From: Bacillota bacterium
GTDB lineage: Bacteria; Bacillota; Desulfotomaculia; Desulfotomaculales; JAJYZD01
Direction: 5' to 3'
DNA length: 32,099 bases
Assembly (NCBI GenBank): GCA_021800315.1
Contig: JAJYZD010000004.1
Span: 1-32,099 of the forward strand
Each line of letters begins with the position of its first letter. The stretch's first letter is position 1. A model generated the notes under the pieces. That model searched no databases. It was given only the letters and a program-made list of their open reading frames with translations, and was not told the origin of the DNA. Positions 1 through 8,879 of this stretch are shown piece after piece. The translations under genes were made by a program, and so were the position numbers.

Positions 1-288
1 TACGGCTTCCCGATCAGACATCGGGAGCGGAAGAAGGTTCACCACGGTTTTCAGACCGGGGACCTGGTGGTTGCCGACATTCCGAAGGGCAAGTACCAGG
101 GTCGGTGGCGCGGTAGGGTCGCCGTCAGGAAGACGGGCTACTTCGACATCAGGGACGGTACCGGGAAACGACTGTGCCAGGGCATTTCCGCGCGATACTG
201 TCGTCTCCTGCAGAGAGCTAATGGCTGGCAGTACGAGCGGGAACAATTGCCGGCTGGCGCCGGTGCCACGCTTCCTCCCCATGTCTAA
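1..288 (+). CDS. iscB: C-terminal part of an IscB-like (RRXRR/HNH, OMEGA) RNA-guided nuclease; 5' end outside window
   Basis: Frame 1 is open from base 1: YGFPIRHRERKKVHHGFQTGDLVVADIPKGKYQGRWRGRVAVRKTGYFDIRDGTGKRLCQGISARYCRLLQRANGWQYE... This matches the IscB C-terminal pattern GFQTGD-x-V-x-A-x(2)-PKGK-x-G-x(3)-GRVAVR-x(2)-G-x-F-x-I ... QGIS-x(2)-YC-x-L-x-x-R-A-x-G-x-x-Y. Confidence 0.8.
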   Translation, partial: YGFPIRHRERKKVHHGFQTGDLVVADIPKGKYQGRWRGRVAVRKTGYFDIRDGTGKRLCQGISARYCRLLQRANGWQYEREQLPAGAGATLPPHV

Positions 289-297
289 AGCCAGGGG
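278..297 (+). other. Imperfect stem-loop at the IscB stop codon (CCCATGTC-TAAA-GCCAGGGG); possible IS200/IS605-type right-end hairpin
   Basis: Six of eight stem positions pair; the TAA stop lies in the loop. Similar subterminal hairpins are common downstream of TnpB/IscB genes. Confidence 0.35.
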
Positions 298-360
298 CAT
301 CCGCGCGGCAGTTTCGTGAAATACCGGGCCAAAGGCCCGCAAGGGAGGAACTTTTAGTCT

Positions 361-1491
361 ATGGATCTCAACAAGTGGCCGCGGGAGGGCGGCATCAAGG
401 ACCACGACCTCTACGGTGAGGAACACTTCAGCGCGACCGCCCCGGGGGTCATCTACGAGCTGAAACCGGTGATCGATCCCAAGGGAGGGGTGGCCGAGGG
501 GCTCAATGCCGCCTGGATCACCCTGAACAACCCGGCCCAGTACAACTCCTACACCACGGAAATGGTGAAGGGGGTCATCGCCGGCATGCACCGGGCTTCA
601 ATGGACCGCTCGGTGGTGGCCGTGGTGTTCACCGGCACCGGGGACAAAGCCTTCTGCACCGGCGGCAACACCAAGGAGTACGCCGAGTATTACAGCGGTA
701 ATCCCACCGAATACGCCCTGTACATGGATCTCTTCAACGCCATGGTGGACGCCGTCTACATGTGTAAGAAACCGGTCATCTGCCGGGTCAACGGCATGCG
801 GGTGGCCGGCGGACAGGAGATCGGCATGGCCTGCGACATCTCCCTGTCCTCCGACCTGGCCGTTTTCGGACAGGCCGGTCCCCGGCACGGCTCCGCCCCG
901 GTGGGCGGCAGCACCGACTACATCTTCTGGTACCTGTCCATGGAGCAGGCCATGTGGAACTGCATCTCCTGCGAGGTTTGGAGCGCCTACAAGATGGAAC
1001 GCCTCGGCCTGATCTCCAAGGCGGTACCTGTTTTGAAAAAGGACGGCGGCTTCATCCGCAACCCGCAGGTCATCACGGACCGCTACCTGGACGACGGGGC
1101 CATTGTCTACGGCGAGATGGCCTCCGGCGAGGAAAAGGCCGGGGCCGACGCCCTGGTGAAGGAGTGCACGGTCGATTTCAGCCGGCTGGACGCCGAGGTG
1201 GACAAGATCGTGTGGTCGCTGACCAATTTGTTCCCGCACTGCCTGATGATGTCCATCGACGGTATCCGGGCCAAGAAGAAATTCTTCTGGGACCAAAGCA
1301 AGCTGCCCAACCGCCACTGGCTGGCGGCCAACATGATGAGCGAGGCCTACCTGGGCTTCAACGCGTTCTCCACCAAGAAACTCACCGGGAAGGACCGGAT
1401 CGACTTCCTCGAGTACCGCCGGCTGCTGACCCAGGCTCATCCGTTCGACCAGGATCTGATCGACCGGGTGATGCCGCCGCGGAAGGAATAG
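361..1491 (+). CDS. bamA: 6-oxocyclohex-1-ene-1-carbonyl-CoA hydrolase (BamA/Oah)
   Basis: 376-aa crotonase-fold protein starting MDLNKWPREGGIKDHDLYGEEHFS..., with GGNTKEYAEYYSGNP and GPRHGSAPVGGSTDYIFWYLS motifs typical of BamA; SD gggagg upstream; followed by dch and had. Confidence 0.93.
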   Translation: MDLNKWPREGGIKDHDLYGEEHFSATAPGVIYELKPVIDPKGGVAEGLNAAWITLNNPAQYNSYTTEMVKGVIAGMHRASMDRSVVAVVFTGTGDKAFCTGGNTKEYAEYYSGNPTEYALYMDLFNAMVDAVYMCKKPVICRVNGMRVAGGQEIGMACDISLSSDLAVFGQAGPRHGSAPVGGSTDYIFWYLSMEQAMWNCISCEVWSAYKMERLGLISKAVPVLKKDGGFIRNPQVITDRYLDDGAIVYGEMASGEEKAGADALVKECTVDFSRLDAEVDKIVWSLTNLFPHCLMMSIDGIRAKKKFFWDQSKLPNRHWLAANMMSEAYLGFNAFSTKKLTGKDRIDFLEYRRLLTQAHPFDQDLIDRVMPPRKE

Positions 1492-2265
1492 GTGATAAGC
1501 GTGGACTACCGGTACCTGAAATACCAGAGTGAAAACGGCGTCAACACCGTTACCCTGGACCGGCCGCCGCTGAACGTCCTGACCATCGACATGATGGAAG
1601 AACTGGCGATGGCCCTGCAGCAGGCCGACACGGAGGCCGGCGCGGTGGTCCTTTTGCAGGCGGCCGGCAAGGCCTTTTCGGCCGGGGTGGATGTGGGCGA
1701 CCACACTCCGGACAAAGTCGAACGCATGATCGACGTCTTCGAGCGTCTTCTCGTGGCCATGGCCGGGCTGAACAAGCCCCTGGTGGCGGCGGTGCAGGGC
1801 GCCGCCCTGGGCGGCGGCCTGGAATTGGTCCTCCTGGCCGACATGGTGGTGGCCTCGGAAAAAGCGCGCTTCGGCCAGCCCGAAGTGACGGTGGGGGTGT
1901 TCCCGCCCCTGGCCTGCTACGTCCTGCCGCGGCTGATGCCCTGGCCGCAGGCCATGGAACTCCTGCTGGGCGGCGGCACCGTCGACGCCGCAAGGGCTTA
2001 CGCCCTCGGCATGGTCAACCGGGTCTTCGCGCCCGGGGATTTCGCCGCCGGGGTGGCCGAATTTGCGGCCAGGTTCGCCCAACTGAGCCCGGTGGTCCTG
2101 GCCCTGACCAAAAAGGCCGCCCGGGCCGGCCTGGGGGAGAACTTCCCGGCCTCGCTGTCGCTCATCGACACCATTTACCTGAACGAGTTGATGACGACGC
2201 AGGATGCCAGGGAGGGCCTGCAGGCCTTTATGGAGAAGCGCCACCCCGTCTGGCAGGGTCGGTAG
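1492..2265 (+). CDS. dch: Cyclohexa-1,5-diene-1-carbonyl-CoA hydratase (enoyl-CoA hydratase family)
   Basis: Crotonase fold (NKPLVAAVQGAALGGGLELVLLADMVVASEKARFGQPEVTVGVFPP), placed directly between bamA and had; GTG start adjacent to the bamA stop. Confidence 0.85.
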   Translation: MISVDYRYLKYQSENGVNTVTLDRPPLNVLTIDMMEELAMALQQADTEAGAVVLLQAAGKAFSAGVDVGDHTPDKVERMIDVFERLLVAMAGLNKPLVAAVQGAALGGGLELVLLADMVVASEKARFGQPEVTVGVFPPLACYVLPRLMPWPQAMELLLGGGTVDAARAYALGMVNRVFAPGDFAAGVAEFAARFAQLSPVVLALTKKAARAGLGENFPASLSLIDTIYLNELMTTQDAREGLQAFMEKRHPVWQGR

Positions 2266-2292
2266 GTTGTTTTGAAAGAAGGAGGGATAGGT

Positions 2293-3360
2293 GTGCCCGT
2301 TCCGGAGAAAATCGCCGCCTGGCAGATGACCGTTCCCGGGGAACTTACCCGGGTGGAGTTGCCGGTTCCGCAGCCGGCGCCGGGTGAGGTGCTGGTGGAG
2401 ATAGCCGGCTGCGGCGTTTGCCACACCGACATCGGCTACTTCTACCAGGGGGTGCCCACGGTGACCAAACCGCCGCTCACCCTGGGCCACGAGATCAGCG
2501 GGCGCGTGGTGGCCGGGGAGGAAAGCCTCCTGGGCCAGGAAGTAATCATCCCCGCCGTCATGCCGTGCAACCGTTGTCCCATTTGCGCCGCGGGGCGCGG
2601 CAACCGCTGCCTGGCACAGAAGATGCCGGGTAACAGCCTGGGTATCTACGGGGGCTTTGCCAGCCATATCCCGGTGCCGGCCGCCGACCTGTGCGTGGTG
2701 GGAGACCGCGCCCTGCCGCTCGAGTACCTGGCCGTGGTGGCCGACGCCATCAGCACCCCCTACCAGGCGGCCGTCCGGGCCGACCTGAAACCCGGCGACC
2801 TGGCGATGGTGATCGGGGCCGCCGGCGGCGTGGGAACGTACGTGACCCAGGTGGCCGCGGCCTTCGGAGCCAAAGCCGTGGTGGCGATCGACCGCAACGA
2901 GGAGAAACTGGCCCGTACCACGGGTATTGGCGCCACCCACACCATCAACACCGCCGGTAAGTCGCTCAAAGAGATCAAGGAGGACTTCAAGGCTTACTGC
3001 AAGGCCGCCGGTCTGCCTTCCAACTATGGCTGGAAGATTTTCGAGGTAACCGGCACCAAAGAGGGCCAGGAGATCGCCCTGGACCTTCTGCCCTTCATCG
3101 GCAAGCTGGTCCTTATCGGCTACGCCATCCAGAAGGTGGAGTTCATGTTTTCCCGCCTGATGGCACTGGACGCGGAGATCATCGGAACCTGGGGCTGCCT
3201 GCCGCAATACTACCCGGATGTCCTGAAGATGGTCCTGGACGGCCGGATCCAGGTGAAGCCCTTCGTAGAGATCCGCCCCATGAGCACCATCAGGGAAACC
3301 TTCGCCGAGGCCCACTCCGGGCGCCTGGCCCGGCGGGTGGTCTTGACCCCGGATTTCTGA
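2293..3360 (+). CDS. had: 6-hydroxycyclohex-1-ene-1-carbonyl-CoA dehydrogenase (zinc-type ADH family)
   Basis: GCGVCHTDIGYFYQGVPTVTKPPLTLGHEISGRVV, CNRCPICAAGRGNRC, Rossmann GAAGGVGTYVTQVA; GTG at 2293 preceded by gaaggaggg. Confidence 0.88.
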   Translation: MPVPEKIAAWQMTVPGELTRVELPVPQPAPGEVLVEIAGCGVCHTDIGYFYQGVPTVTKPPLTLGHEISGRVVAGEESLLGQEVIIPAVMPCNRCPICAAGRGNRCLAQKMPGNSLGIYGGFASHIPVPAADLCVVGDRALPLEYLAVVADAISTPYQAAVRADLKPGDLAMVIGAAGGVGTYVTQVAAAFGAKAVVAIDRNEEKLARTTGIGATHTINTAGKSLKEIKEDFKAYCKAAGLPSNYGWKIFEVTGTKEGQEIALDLLPFIGKLVLIGYAIQKVEFMFSRLMALDAEIIGTWGCLPQYYPDVLKMVLDGRIQVKPFVEIRPMSTIRETFAEAHSGRLARRVVLTPDF

Positions 3361-3402
3361 CCCCAGACGTTTCCATCGCAGACCGGGACGGTGCATAATT
3401 CT

Positions 3403-3442
3403 GGAAAAGGATTTGGCGTGGGTTGCGCCGAATCCTTTTTCC
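3403..3442 (+). terminator. Rho-independent terminator-like hairpin after the bam genes
   Basis: ggaaaaggatttggcg / tgggttg / cgccgaatcctttttcc, long near-perfect stem ending in a T-rich arm. Confidence 0.7.
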
Positions 3443-3514
3443 GTGTAATGCGGCCGTCCGCCGGGGTAGCCTGAGAACCGGCGGACGTGGCGAAAAAAGG
3501 GGGCCTGGACGGTT

Positions 3515-4507
3515 TTGGATCCGGTGAACGTTCTCCTGGTGGTGCCGCACGAGGTGGGCAGCACCGACAGGTACGAAGAGGTCTTGCAACGGCGTTTCCC
3601 CACCGAGATAGCCGGCGGAGCCATCCGGATCAGGAAATCGGTCAGCGGCGACCTGCCGGACGAATTCCTGGACACCCACATCATCGGCACCGGCACCTTG
3701 ATCCCGCGCATTCCGGAAATGAAGGACCTCAAGTGGATCATGAGCTTTAGTTCCGGGGTGGACCACTGGCACAAATTCGGCAAAGTGCCGGCCCACGTTC
3801 CCCTGGTCAACCTGCCGGGCGGATCGGCGGTGCCGGTGGCGGAGTTCATCCTGGGCCTCATGTTGACCCTGGCCAAGAAATACAACCGGTTGTGGGACGA
3901 ACAACGGGAGAGAAGATATACCCGCATTTACGGCGACGAGCTGTACGGCAAGACGCTCGGCCTCGTCGGCCTTGGCGGCATCGGGCGCGAGGTGGCCAAA
4001 AGGGCCAAAGGGTTCGACATGCGGATCATCGGCACGGCCACCCGGAAGGTCGAGGTTCCCGGCGTCGACGAAGTCTACCTGGCCGGCCGGGTGGAAGACG
4101 TCATCCGGCAGAGCGACTTCCTGGTCCTGGCCTGCCCGGAGACCGCGGATACTCTGGGCCTGATGAACGAGGCCCGGTTCCGGCTGATGAAGAAGACCGC
4201 CTACCTCATCAACTGCGCCCGCGGGTCCCTGGTGGTCAGGGAAGCCCTGCTAAGGGCCCTGAACGAGGGCTGGATCGCCGGGGCGGCCCAGGATACCTGG
4301 TGGACCAAGGACCCGGTGCCAAGCTACCTGCCGCCGGGGGACGAGATCAGGAACGCCGCAAACCTGATTATCACCCCCCATATCTCCGGCTTTACCAGGA
4401 TGTACGAACAGAGGTTCGGGAATGCTTTTGCCGACAACATCGCCCGCTATTTGCATGGGGAACCGTTGATCAACCTGGTTTCCGGCTTTGGTACCGGCCG
4501 CGCCTGA
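3515..4507 (+). CDS. D-isomer-specific 2-hydroxyacid dehydrogenase family protein
   Basis: LVGLGGIGREVAKRAKGF, NCARGSLVVREALLRALNEGWIAGAAQDTWW, ITPHISGFT; NAD-binding 2-hydroxyacid dehydrogenase pattern. Confidence 0.88.
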   Translation: MDPVNVLLVVPHEVGSTDRYEEVLQRRFPTEIAGGAIRIRKSVSGDLPDEFLDTHIIGTGTLIPRIPEMKDLKWIMSFSSGVDHWHKFGKVPAHVPLVNLPGGSAVPVAEFILGLMLTLAKKYNRLWDEQRERRYTRIYGDELYGKTLGLVGLGGIGREVAKRAKGFDMRIIGTATRKVEVPGVDEVYLAGRVEDVIRQSDFLVLACPETADTLGLMNEARFRLMKKTAYLINCARGSLVVREALLRALNEGWIAGAAQDTWWTKDPVPSYLPPGDEIRNAANLIITPHISGFTRMYEQRFGNAFADNIARYLHGEPLINLVSGFGTGRA

Positions 4508-4548
4508 CCGGCGCAGACCGTATCCCGGCGGCCGGAGGGGGGAAGCGC

Positions 4549-4884
4549 ATGGACGACCGGCAAACCACCGTAGGCGAATTGCGCGCCATGGTCGCCTCTT
4601 TCGTGGAGGAGCGGGACTGGCGGCAGTTCCATTCCGCCAAAAATCTCAGCATGTCCATCGCCATCGAGGCCGCCGAACTGATGGAGTTGTTTCAGTGGAC
4701 GGACGGAGAAGCGGCGGATGACCGGCAGTTGGCGAGGGTCGGGGAAGAGTTGGCCGACGTCGTGATCTATTGTCTTTCCCTGGCCAATGCTTTGGAGCTG
4801 GACCTGGCGCGGGCGGTGCGGGACAAGGTGGAAGCCAACGGCCGGAAATATCCGGCGGCGAGGTTCAGGGGCGGATTCCGGTAG
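4549..4884 (+). CDS. MazG-like nucleotide pyrophosphohydrolase (dCTPase/RS21-C6 type)
   Basis: ATG 4549: FHSAKNLSMSIAIEAAELMELFQWTDG ... EELADVVIYCLSLANALELDL ... KVEANGRKYPAARFRG. Confidence 0.88.
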   Translation: MDDRQTTVGELRAMVASFVEERDWRQFHSAKNLSMSIAIEAAELMELFQWTDGEAADDRQLARVGEELADVVIYCLSLANALELDLARAVRDKVEANGRKYPAARFRGGFR

Positions 4885-4930
4885 CTCCCGGTCAACGTGG
4901 TCTCCGGAGGTGAATGGCGGTTAATTTTTC

Positions 4931-6109
4931 CTATTTAGGCTTTTTCCCTTTGCCTCCGGGAGGACGGCCGGTGTTGACCATGTTGTCCCCAGGGGGCCAC
5001 ATAACCGGGTCGTCCTGCATTATCAGGTTCATGATTCTCAGCAGTTCGTCGCTCGGTTCTTTTTTACGTTTTGTGATTTGCTTTTCCCATTCTTCCATCA
5101 CGGGCAGGCGGATGCCCATAATCATGCACGCGCAATAGAGGGATTCTTCTAAATTGGCAAAATCACTATCGTAGCCGGAGTGAATCAATTCCATAATAGG
5201 GGAAACGCATTGATCTGATAATAGATTGCACCACTCATAAGCCAACATTGTCTGTACACTGAGGTCAGTTTCCCGGGGAAGTAGTTCCAGAAATGCTTGT
5301 TCACTGCCCTGGGATTTTATGTTGCCCAACAACGAGGCGGCGGCAAATCGGAAATCCCAATGCTCATTAAAAAAACACCGTTGTATTCCTCTAACGACAA
5401 CATCATTACCAATCCTGGTTAAAGCATTGATCGACTCCTCTGCCAACATTTCTTCGTTGCAACGGAGGTTGTCGATAAGTACAGGGACGACTACAGTCAT
5501 CTTTAATCCGCCAGCCAACATGATCATATATAATTCTTCATAATCCCGGTATTTCTCGTCCGTAAGGATTGTGAGAATTGTATCGAGAGGCAAATCGTCT
5601 CTAGTTTGTAACGTCTTGACGATGTCTTTCCCATAGGTATAATCCATTTCACCGAGGTTTCTATCTTTATTCCTATGGCAAAAGGCCAATAACTCGTTCA
5701 TAAGTTTGTTTGTCGGCCAGGAAAATAGATCTATACGCCTTTTTATCTTAGGGATACAGCCTGGAGCCATATTGGTAACTTTACGGATCCCTGGAGCCAT
5801 GTGGATCAGGACATTTATATCGGCGTTCACAATCATGTTGTTGTAATACCGAATGACGACGGCATCGGAAACATGCGGCAACCGGTCCAAAACGCTCCGC
5901 AAGGTCAGTTCGGTCTGGGTGAAATTGACGGCGGCGGCGAGCAGTTCCAGGTTGCTTATTTCTCCATATGTTCTACAGCATTCCAGCACAGCCGGGGCCA
6001 GGTCCGGGTCCCGACTGAAGCTGCCGGCGAAATAGCCCACCGCGTGATTCCGGAGAAAGTTCTGCTGATGATATAGAAACGGCTTGACTTGTTGACCTGT
6101 AACCAACAT
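4931..6109 (-). CDS. HEAT-repeat-like protein of unknown function
   Basis: Repeated helical segments (DVVVRGIQRCFFNEHWDFRFAAASLLGNIKSQGSEQAFLELL). Start assigned to ATG at 6109 (MLVTGQQVKPFLYHQQ) behind ggaggtcgg; the ORF also extends to 6223. Lower GC than neighbours. Confidence 0.6.
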   Translation of the reverse strand: MLVTGQQVKPFLYHQQNFLRNHAVGYFAGSFSRDPDLAPAVLECCRTYGEISNLELLAAAVNFTQTELTLRSVLDRLPHVSDAVVIRYYNNMIVNADINVLIHMAPGIRKVTNMAPGCIPKIKRRIDLFSWPTNKLMNELLAFCHRNKDRNLGEMDYTYGKDIVKTLQTRDDLPLDTILTILTDEKYRDYEELYMIMLAGGLKMTVVVPVLIDNLRCNEEMLAEESINALTRIGNDVVVRGIQRCFFNEHWDFRFAAASLLGNIKSQGSEQAFLELLPRETDLSVQTMLAYEWCNLLSDQCVSPIMELIHSGYDSDFANLEESLYCACMIMGIRLPVMEEWEKQITKRKKEPSDELLRIMNLIMQDDPVMWPPGDNMVNTGRPPGGKGKKPK

Positions 6110-6264
6110 TTTACCGACCTCCGAGCCCGGCAACTGCGTCCGGCTTGTTTGCTGATGATTCTGTTTCGCTGCAGGTGCCGCCATTTCCTGCCCGGCCAGA
6201 AACCGGACCCGATGCCGGAACACGTCCGGGCGGCGTTCCGGCGCAACGTCCGGGCGCTGCTGAC

Positions 6265-6342
6265 CCCGAACCCGGGAGCCCTTGTCTTTACTGGTGAACC
6301 ACGGCGGACACGAAGCAATGGCCGCCTGATCAACAATCAGGC
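6265..6342 (+). repeat. attL-like copy of a 78-bp perfect direct repeat
   Basis: cccgaacccgggagcccttgtctttactggtgaaccacggcggacacgaagcaatggccgcctgatcaacaatcaggc, identical at 10638-10715. Confidence 0.9.
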
Positions 6343-6451
6343 AACCCGAGTTTTTGTTAAGTCAGTTAAGGTCAAAAGCCTTATTTTACGCGGGTTTGCG
6401 GGCTGGGAAGTTTTAACTAAGACCCGTTATTTCGGCACATTTTCACCTGCA

Positions 6452-6469
6452 TTGCAGTACTTTTGCAGT
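6452..6469 (+). repeat. Left copy of 18-bp internal direct repeat ttgcagtacttttgcagt (candidate integrase arm-type site)
   Basis: Same 18-mer at 10598-10615; each is inside the element near an att repeat. Confidence 0.6.
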
Positions 6470-6662
6470 GCAAACCGGACCTGCTATGCCCCGCCCTGTG
6501 CGGCTTGGCGGGTTTCGTTGCTGTACGGGAAGGCCGCTCCAAGTGCCGGTCGCTATTTCCCGGCGGGACTTCTTCCGCGTCTTCCCCTATTGGCCGTCCT
6601 TCCCTCCGACAAGCAACCCCTCCCTTGGCCCCGTTGGATCAAAGAGTATTTTTCTCCTCCCC

Positions 6663-6692
6663 TTGTAATCTGTATATACATTCGTATATAAT
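6663..6692 (+). promoter_or_regulatory. Candidate brnTA promoter with overlapping palindromic operator
   Basis: ttgtaa (6663-6668), 18-bp spacer, tataat (6687-6692); perfect inverted repeat tatatac-attc-gtatata at 6673-6690. Confidence 0.5.
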
Positions 6693-6698
6693 AAGTAC

Positions 6699-7007
6699 AT
6701 GGACGCTATAGAATTTTCGGGCTTCCAGTGGGACCCGGGCAACCGGGAAAAATGCCAGAAGCATGGCGTTTCGATTGAAACGATAGAGGCGCTTTTTCAG
6801 TGTCCCCTGGCTGTTTTACCGGATGAAGCCCATTCCCAAGATGAACAACGTTTCAGTGCCATAGGTAAAACGGATGATGGACGACACGTGTTCGTGGTCT
6901 TCACCCTACGCCGTGATGAGGAAGCTATCTTAATTCGTCCCATAAGTGCTCGTTATATGCACGAGAAGGAGGTTATCGCTTATGAAAAAGCAAATCCCGA
7001 CCTTTAA
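6699..7007 (+). CDS. brnT: BrnT family toxin
   Basis: FQWDPGNREKCQKHGVSIETIEALFQCPLAVLPDEAHSQDEQRFSAIGKTDDGRHVFVVFTLR...IRPISARYMHEKE, the BrnT pattern; followed by brnA. Confidence 0.88.
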   Translation: MDAIEFSGFQWDPGNREKCQKHGVSIETIEALFQCPLAVLPDEAHSQDEQRFSAIGKTDDGRHVFVVFTLRRDEEAILIRPISARYMHEKEVIAYEKANPDL

Positions 7008-7227
7008 GACTGACAAGGAAGCCGAACACTTTGTTGCAAGTGCTGATCTTAGCAATTATGACCTATCTGGCGCGCGCATGGTTAAATTCGAGTTAAAGCC
7101 TAAAGATAAAGCCATAAGCCTGCGTCTATCGGAAGAACTCTTTAAGGCCATACAAAAGAAAGCAGAGAGCGAAGGAGTTCCTTATCAAAGGCTTATTCGT
7201 CAGGCTATTGAAAGAGAGGTTTTATAG
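6982..7227 (+). CDS. brnA: BrnA family antitoxin / CopG-type
   Basis: MKKQIPTFKTDKEAEHFVASADLSNYDLSGARMVKFELKPKDKAISLRLSEELFKAIQKKAESEGVPYQRLIRQAIEREVL; ATG at 6982 overlaps the brnT end. Confidence 0.85.
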   Translation: MKKQIPTFKTDKEAEHFVASADLSNYDLSGARMVKFELKPKDKAISLRLSEELFKAIQKKAESEGVPYQRLIRQAIEREVL

Positions 7228-7281
7228 ATTATTTCGTCCAAAACCATGTAATCTTTGAACGCTTCCGATTTGTATTAGACT

Positions 7282-7310
7282 GCCCCCGGACTTCACCGGG
7301 GGCATTTTGT
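7282..7310 (+). terminator. Terminator after brnTA
   Basis: gcccccgg-acttca-ccgggggc followed by attttgt. Confidence 0.7.
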
Positions 7311-7439
7311 GTTTTGCTCGTTGGATGGGACGGCCGCTCCCGAGAGGATGGACTGCCCATGTGGGCGGCCACCCATTACCCGCCGGCAGCATACTTCGGC
7401 GGCCGCCCCGGCAACGGCGGGCGGGAGAGGTGAAACGGA

Positions 7440-8560
7440 TTGGCTGATTCCATGATAACCCAGGCGGCGCAGGCCGTCAATCCCGGCCCGGCCGACTTCC
7501 TGGCCGCCCTATACGGAGATAGGCCGCCCGGGTGGTTGGTAGCCTGGACCCGCCAGGACCGGGTGACCAGGTGGCTGCCCGCCGGCGACCACGACGAGGC
7601 GGCCCGGCAGGCCATGACCCTGGCGGGTAATTACGATATCTATTTTGGCGTCGGAGTCCAGGGAGACAAAGGCAGGACCAACCAGCGCGGCAAGGCCGAC
7701 ACTGTGATAGCAATTCCCGGCCTGTGGCTGGACGTGGACTGCCGGGGCGGTGCACATTCGGCAACCAACCTGCCCACCCTGGACGAGGCCCGCTCATTGG
7801 TGGGACTGTTCGGCCTGCAGCCGTCTGTCGTCGTCCATACGGGCGGCGGTGTGCATGTCTACTGGATATTCCGGCGTCCCTGGGTATTCCGGGATAGCAG
7901 CGACCGGCAAAGGGCCGCCGACCAGGTGGCCGGGTTCCAGAGGGGGATGATAGCACTGGCGGCCGCCCGTGACTGGCGGCTCGATAATACCTCTGACTTG
8001 GCGCGGGTGTTGAGATTGCCCGGAACCACGAACCGCAAAATGACCCCACGCGCTCCCGTGACGGTGGTGGGCTGGCATCCGGAGCGGCGGTACAGCTACC
8101 AGGACGTGGAGGCGGCCATTGAGCGGCTGGAGATCCAGGCCGCTGCCGCGCGGCAGGCTGCCGGCGGCGGTGATCGGCGCGGTACTACCCAGGCCGGACA
8201 GGGCGACCAGGAGCGGCAGGACACCGGCCCGCTCCCACGCGCGGACCTCATAGCACAGAGTTGCGCCTGGATCATGCGCTGCCGGGTGAATGCGGCCACC
8301 CTGGCCGAACCCGAGTGGTACGGCATGGTCGGCGTGATCGCCCGGTGCCAGGATGGGGCGGCCATTGTCCACAAGTGGAGCAGGGCATATCCGAGGTATT
8401 CGGAGCGCGAAACGGACGCCAAAATCAAGCACGCGATGGAGGACGCAGGACCGATCACCTGCGAGCGGGTACGGCAGAACTTCGGCGGCTGGTGCATGGA
8501 TTGTCCCCATCGAGTGACCTCACCCGTCGTCCTGGGCCGGGAGAGGCAGACCCCGGCATG
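7440..8560 (+). pseudogene. RepB/P4-type primase domain protein, apparently 3'-truncated
   Basis: ADTVIAIPGLWLDVDCRGGAHS, VVVHTGGGVHVYWIFRRPWVF, LARVLRLPGTTNRK, ITCERVRQNFGGWCMDCPHRVTSPVVLGRE. No helicase half follows; the reading frame runs into recombinase-coding DNA (ORF 7440-8594). Confidence 0.65.
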
Positions 8561-8879
8561 GCGGCCGGTTTCGCCGAGCTTGAACGGAACATGATTGCCG
8601 AGCGGACAACCCAGGCCCTGGCCCATAAGAAGGCCCACAGAGAAGCCTACGGCCCCCCCCCCGGGATTCGACCGGGACGGCAATTTCCTGGTGGAAAACG
8701 AGGTTGAGCAGGCTACCGTCCGGATGATCCTGGACATGAAGCGGGCTGGCGCGTCCATCAACGAGATTGCCCGCCGGCTAAACAGGGACGGCATACCCAC
8801 CAAGAAGGGCGGCAAGTGGTACGCAAGCACCGTCAGCAACATCCTGCGGAACTCTCTGCATGGGAAGGAGGCGGCATAG
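8555..8879 (+). pseudogene. Serine recombinase remnant (end of catalytic domain plus recombinase/HTH part)
   Basis: FAELERNMIAERTTQALAHKKAHREAYGPPPG (frame 2), then after a 10-C run FDRDGNFLVENEVEQATVRMILDMKRAGASINEIARRLNRDGIPTKKGGKWYASTVSNILRNSLHG (frame 3). The N-terminal catalytic Ser region is absent. Confidence 0.75.

Noticed and set aside
598-3927. 1109-aa minus-strand ORF
   Set aside because: Shadow ORF opposite bamA-dch-had; low-complexity His/Gly/Arg-rich translation with no domain, while the plus strand encodes recognised enzymes.
6265-6342. att repeat as a tRNA 3' end
   Set aside because: No TPsiC/CCA-like sequence or cloverleaf can be drawn; the repeat instead overlaps a hairpin after a protein gene.
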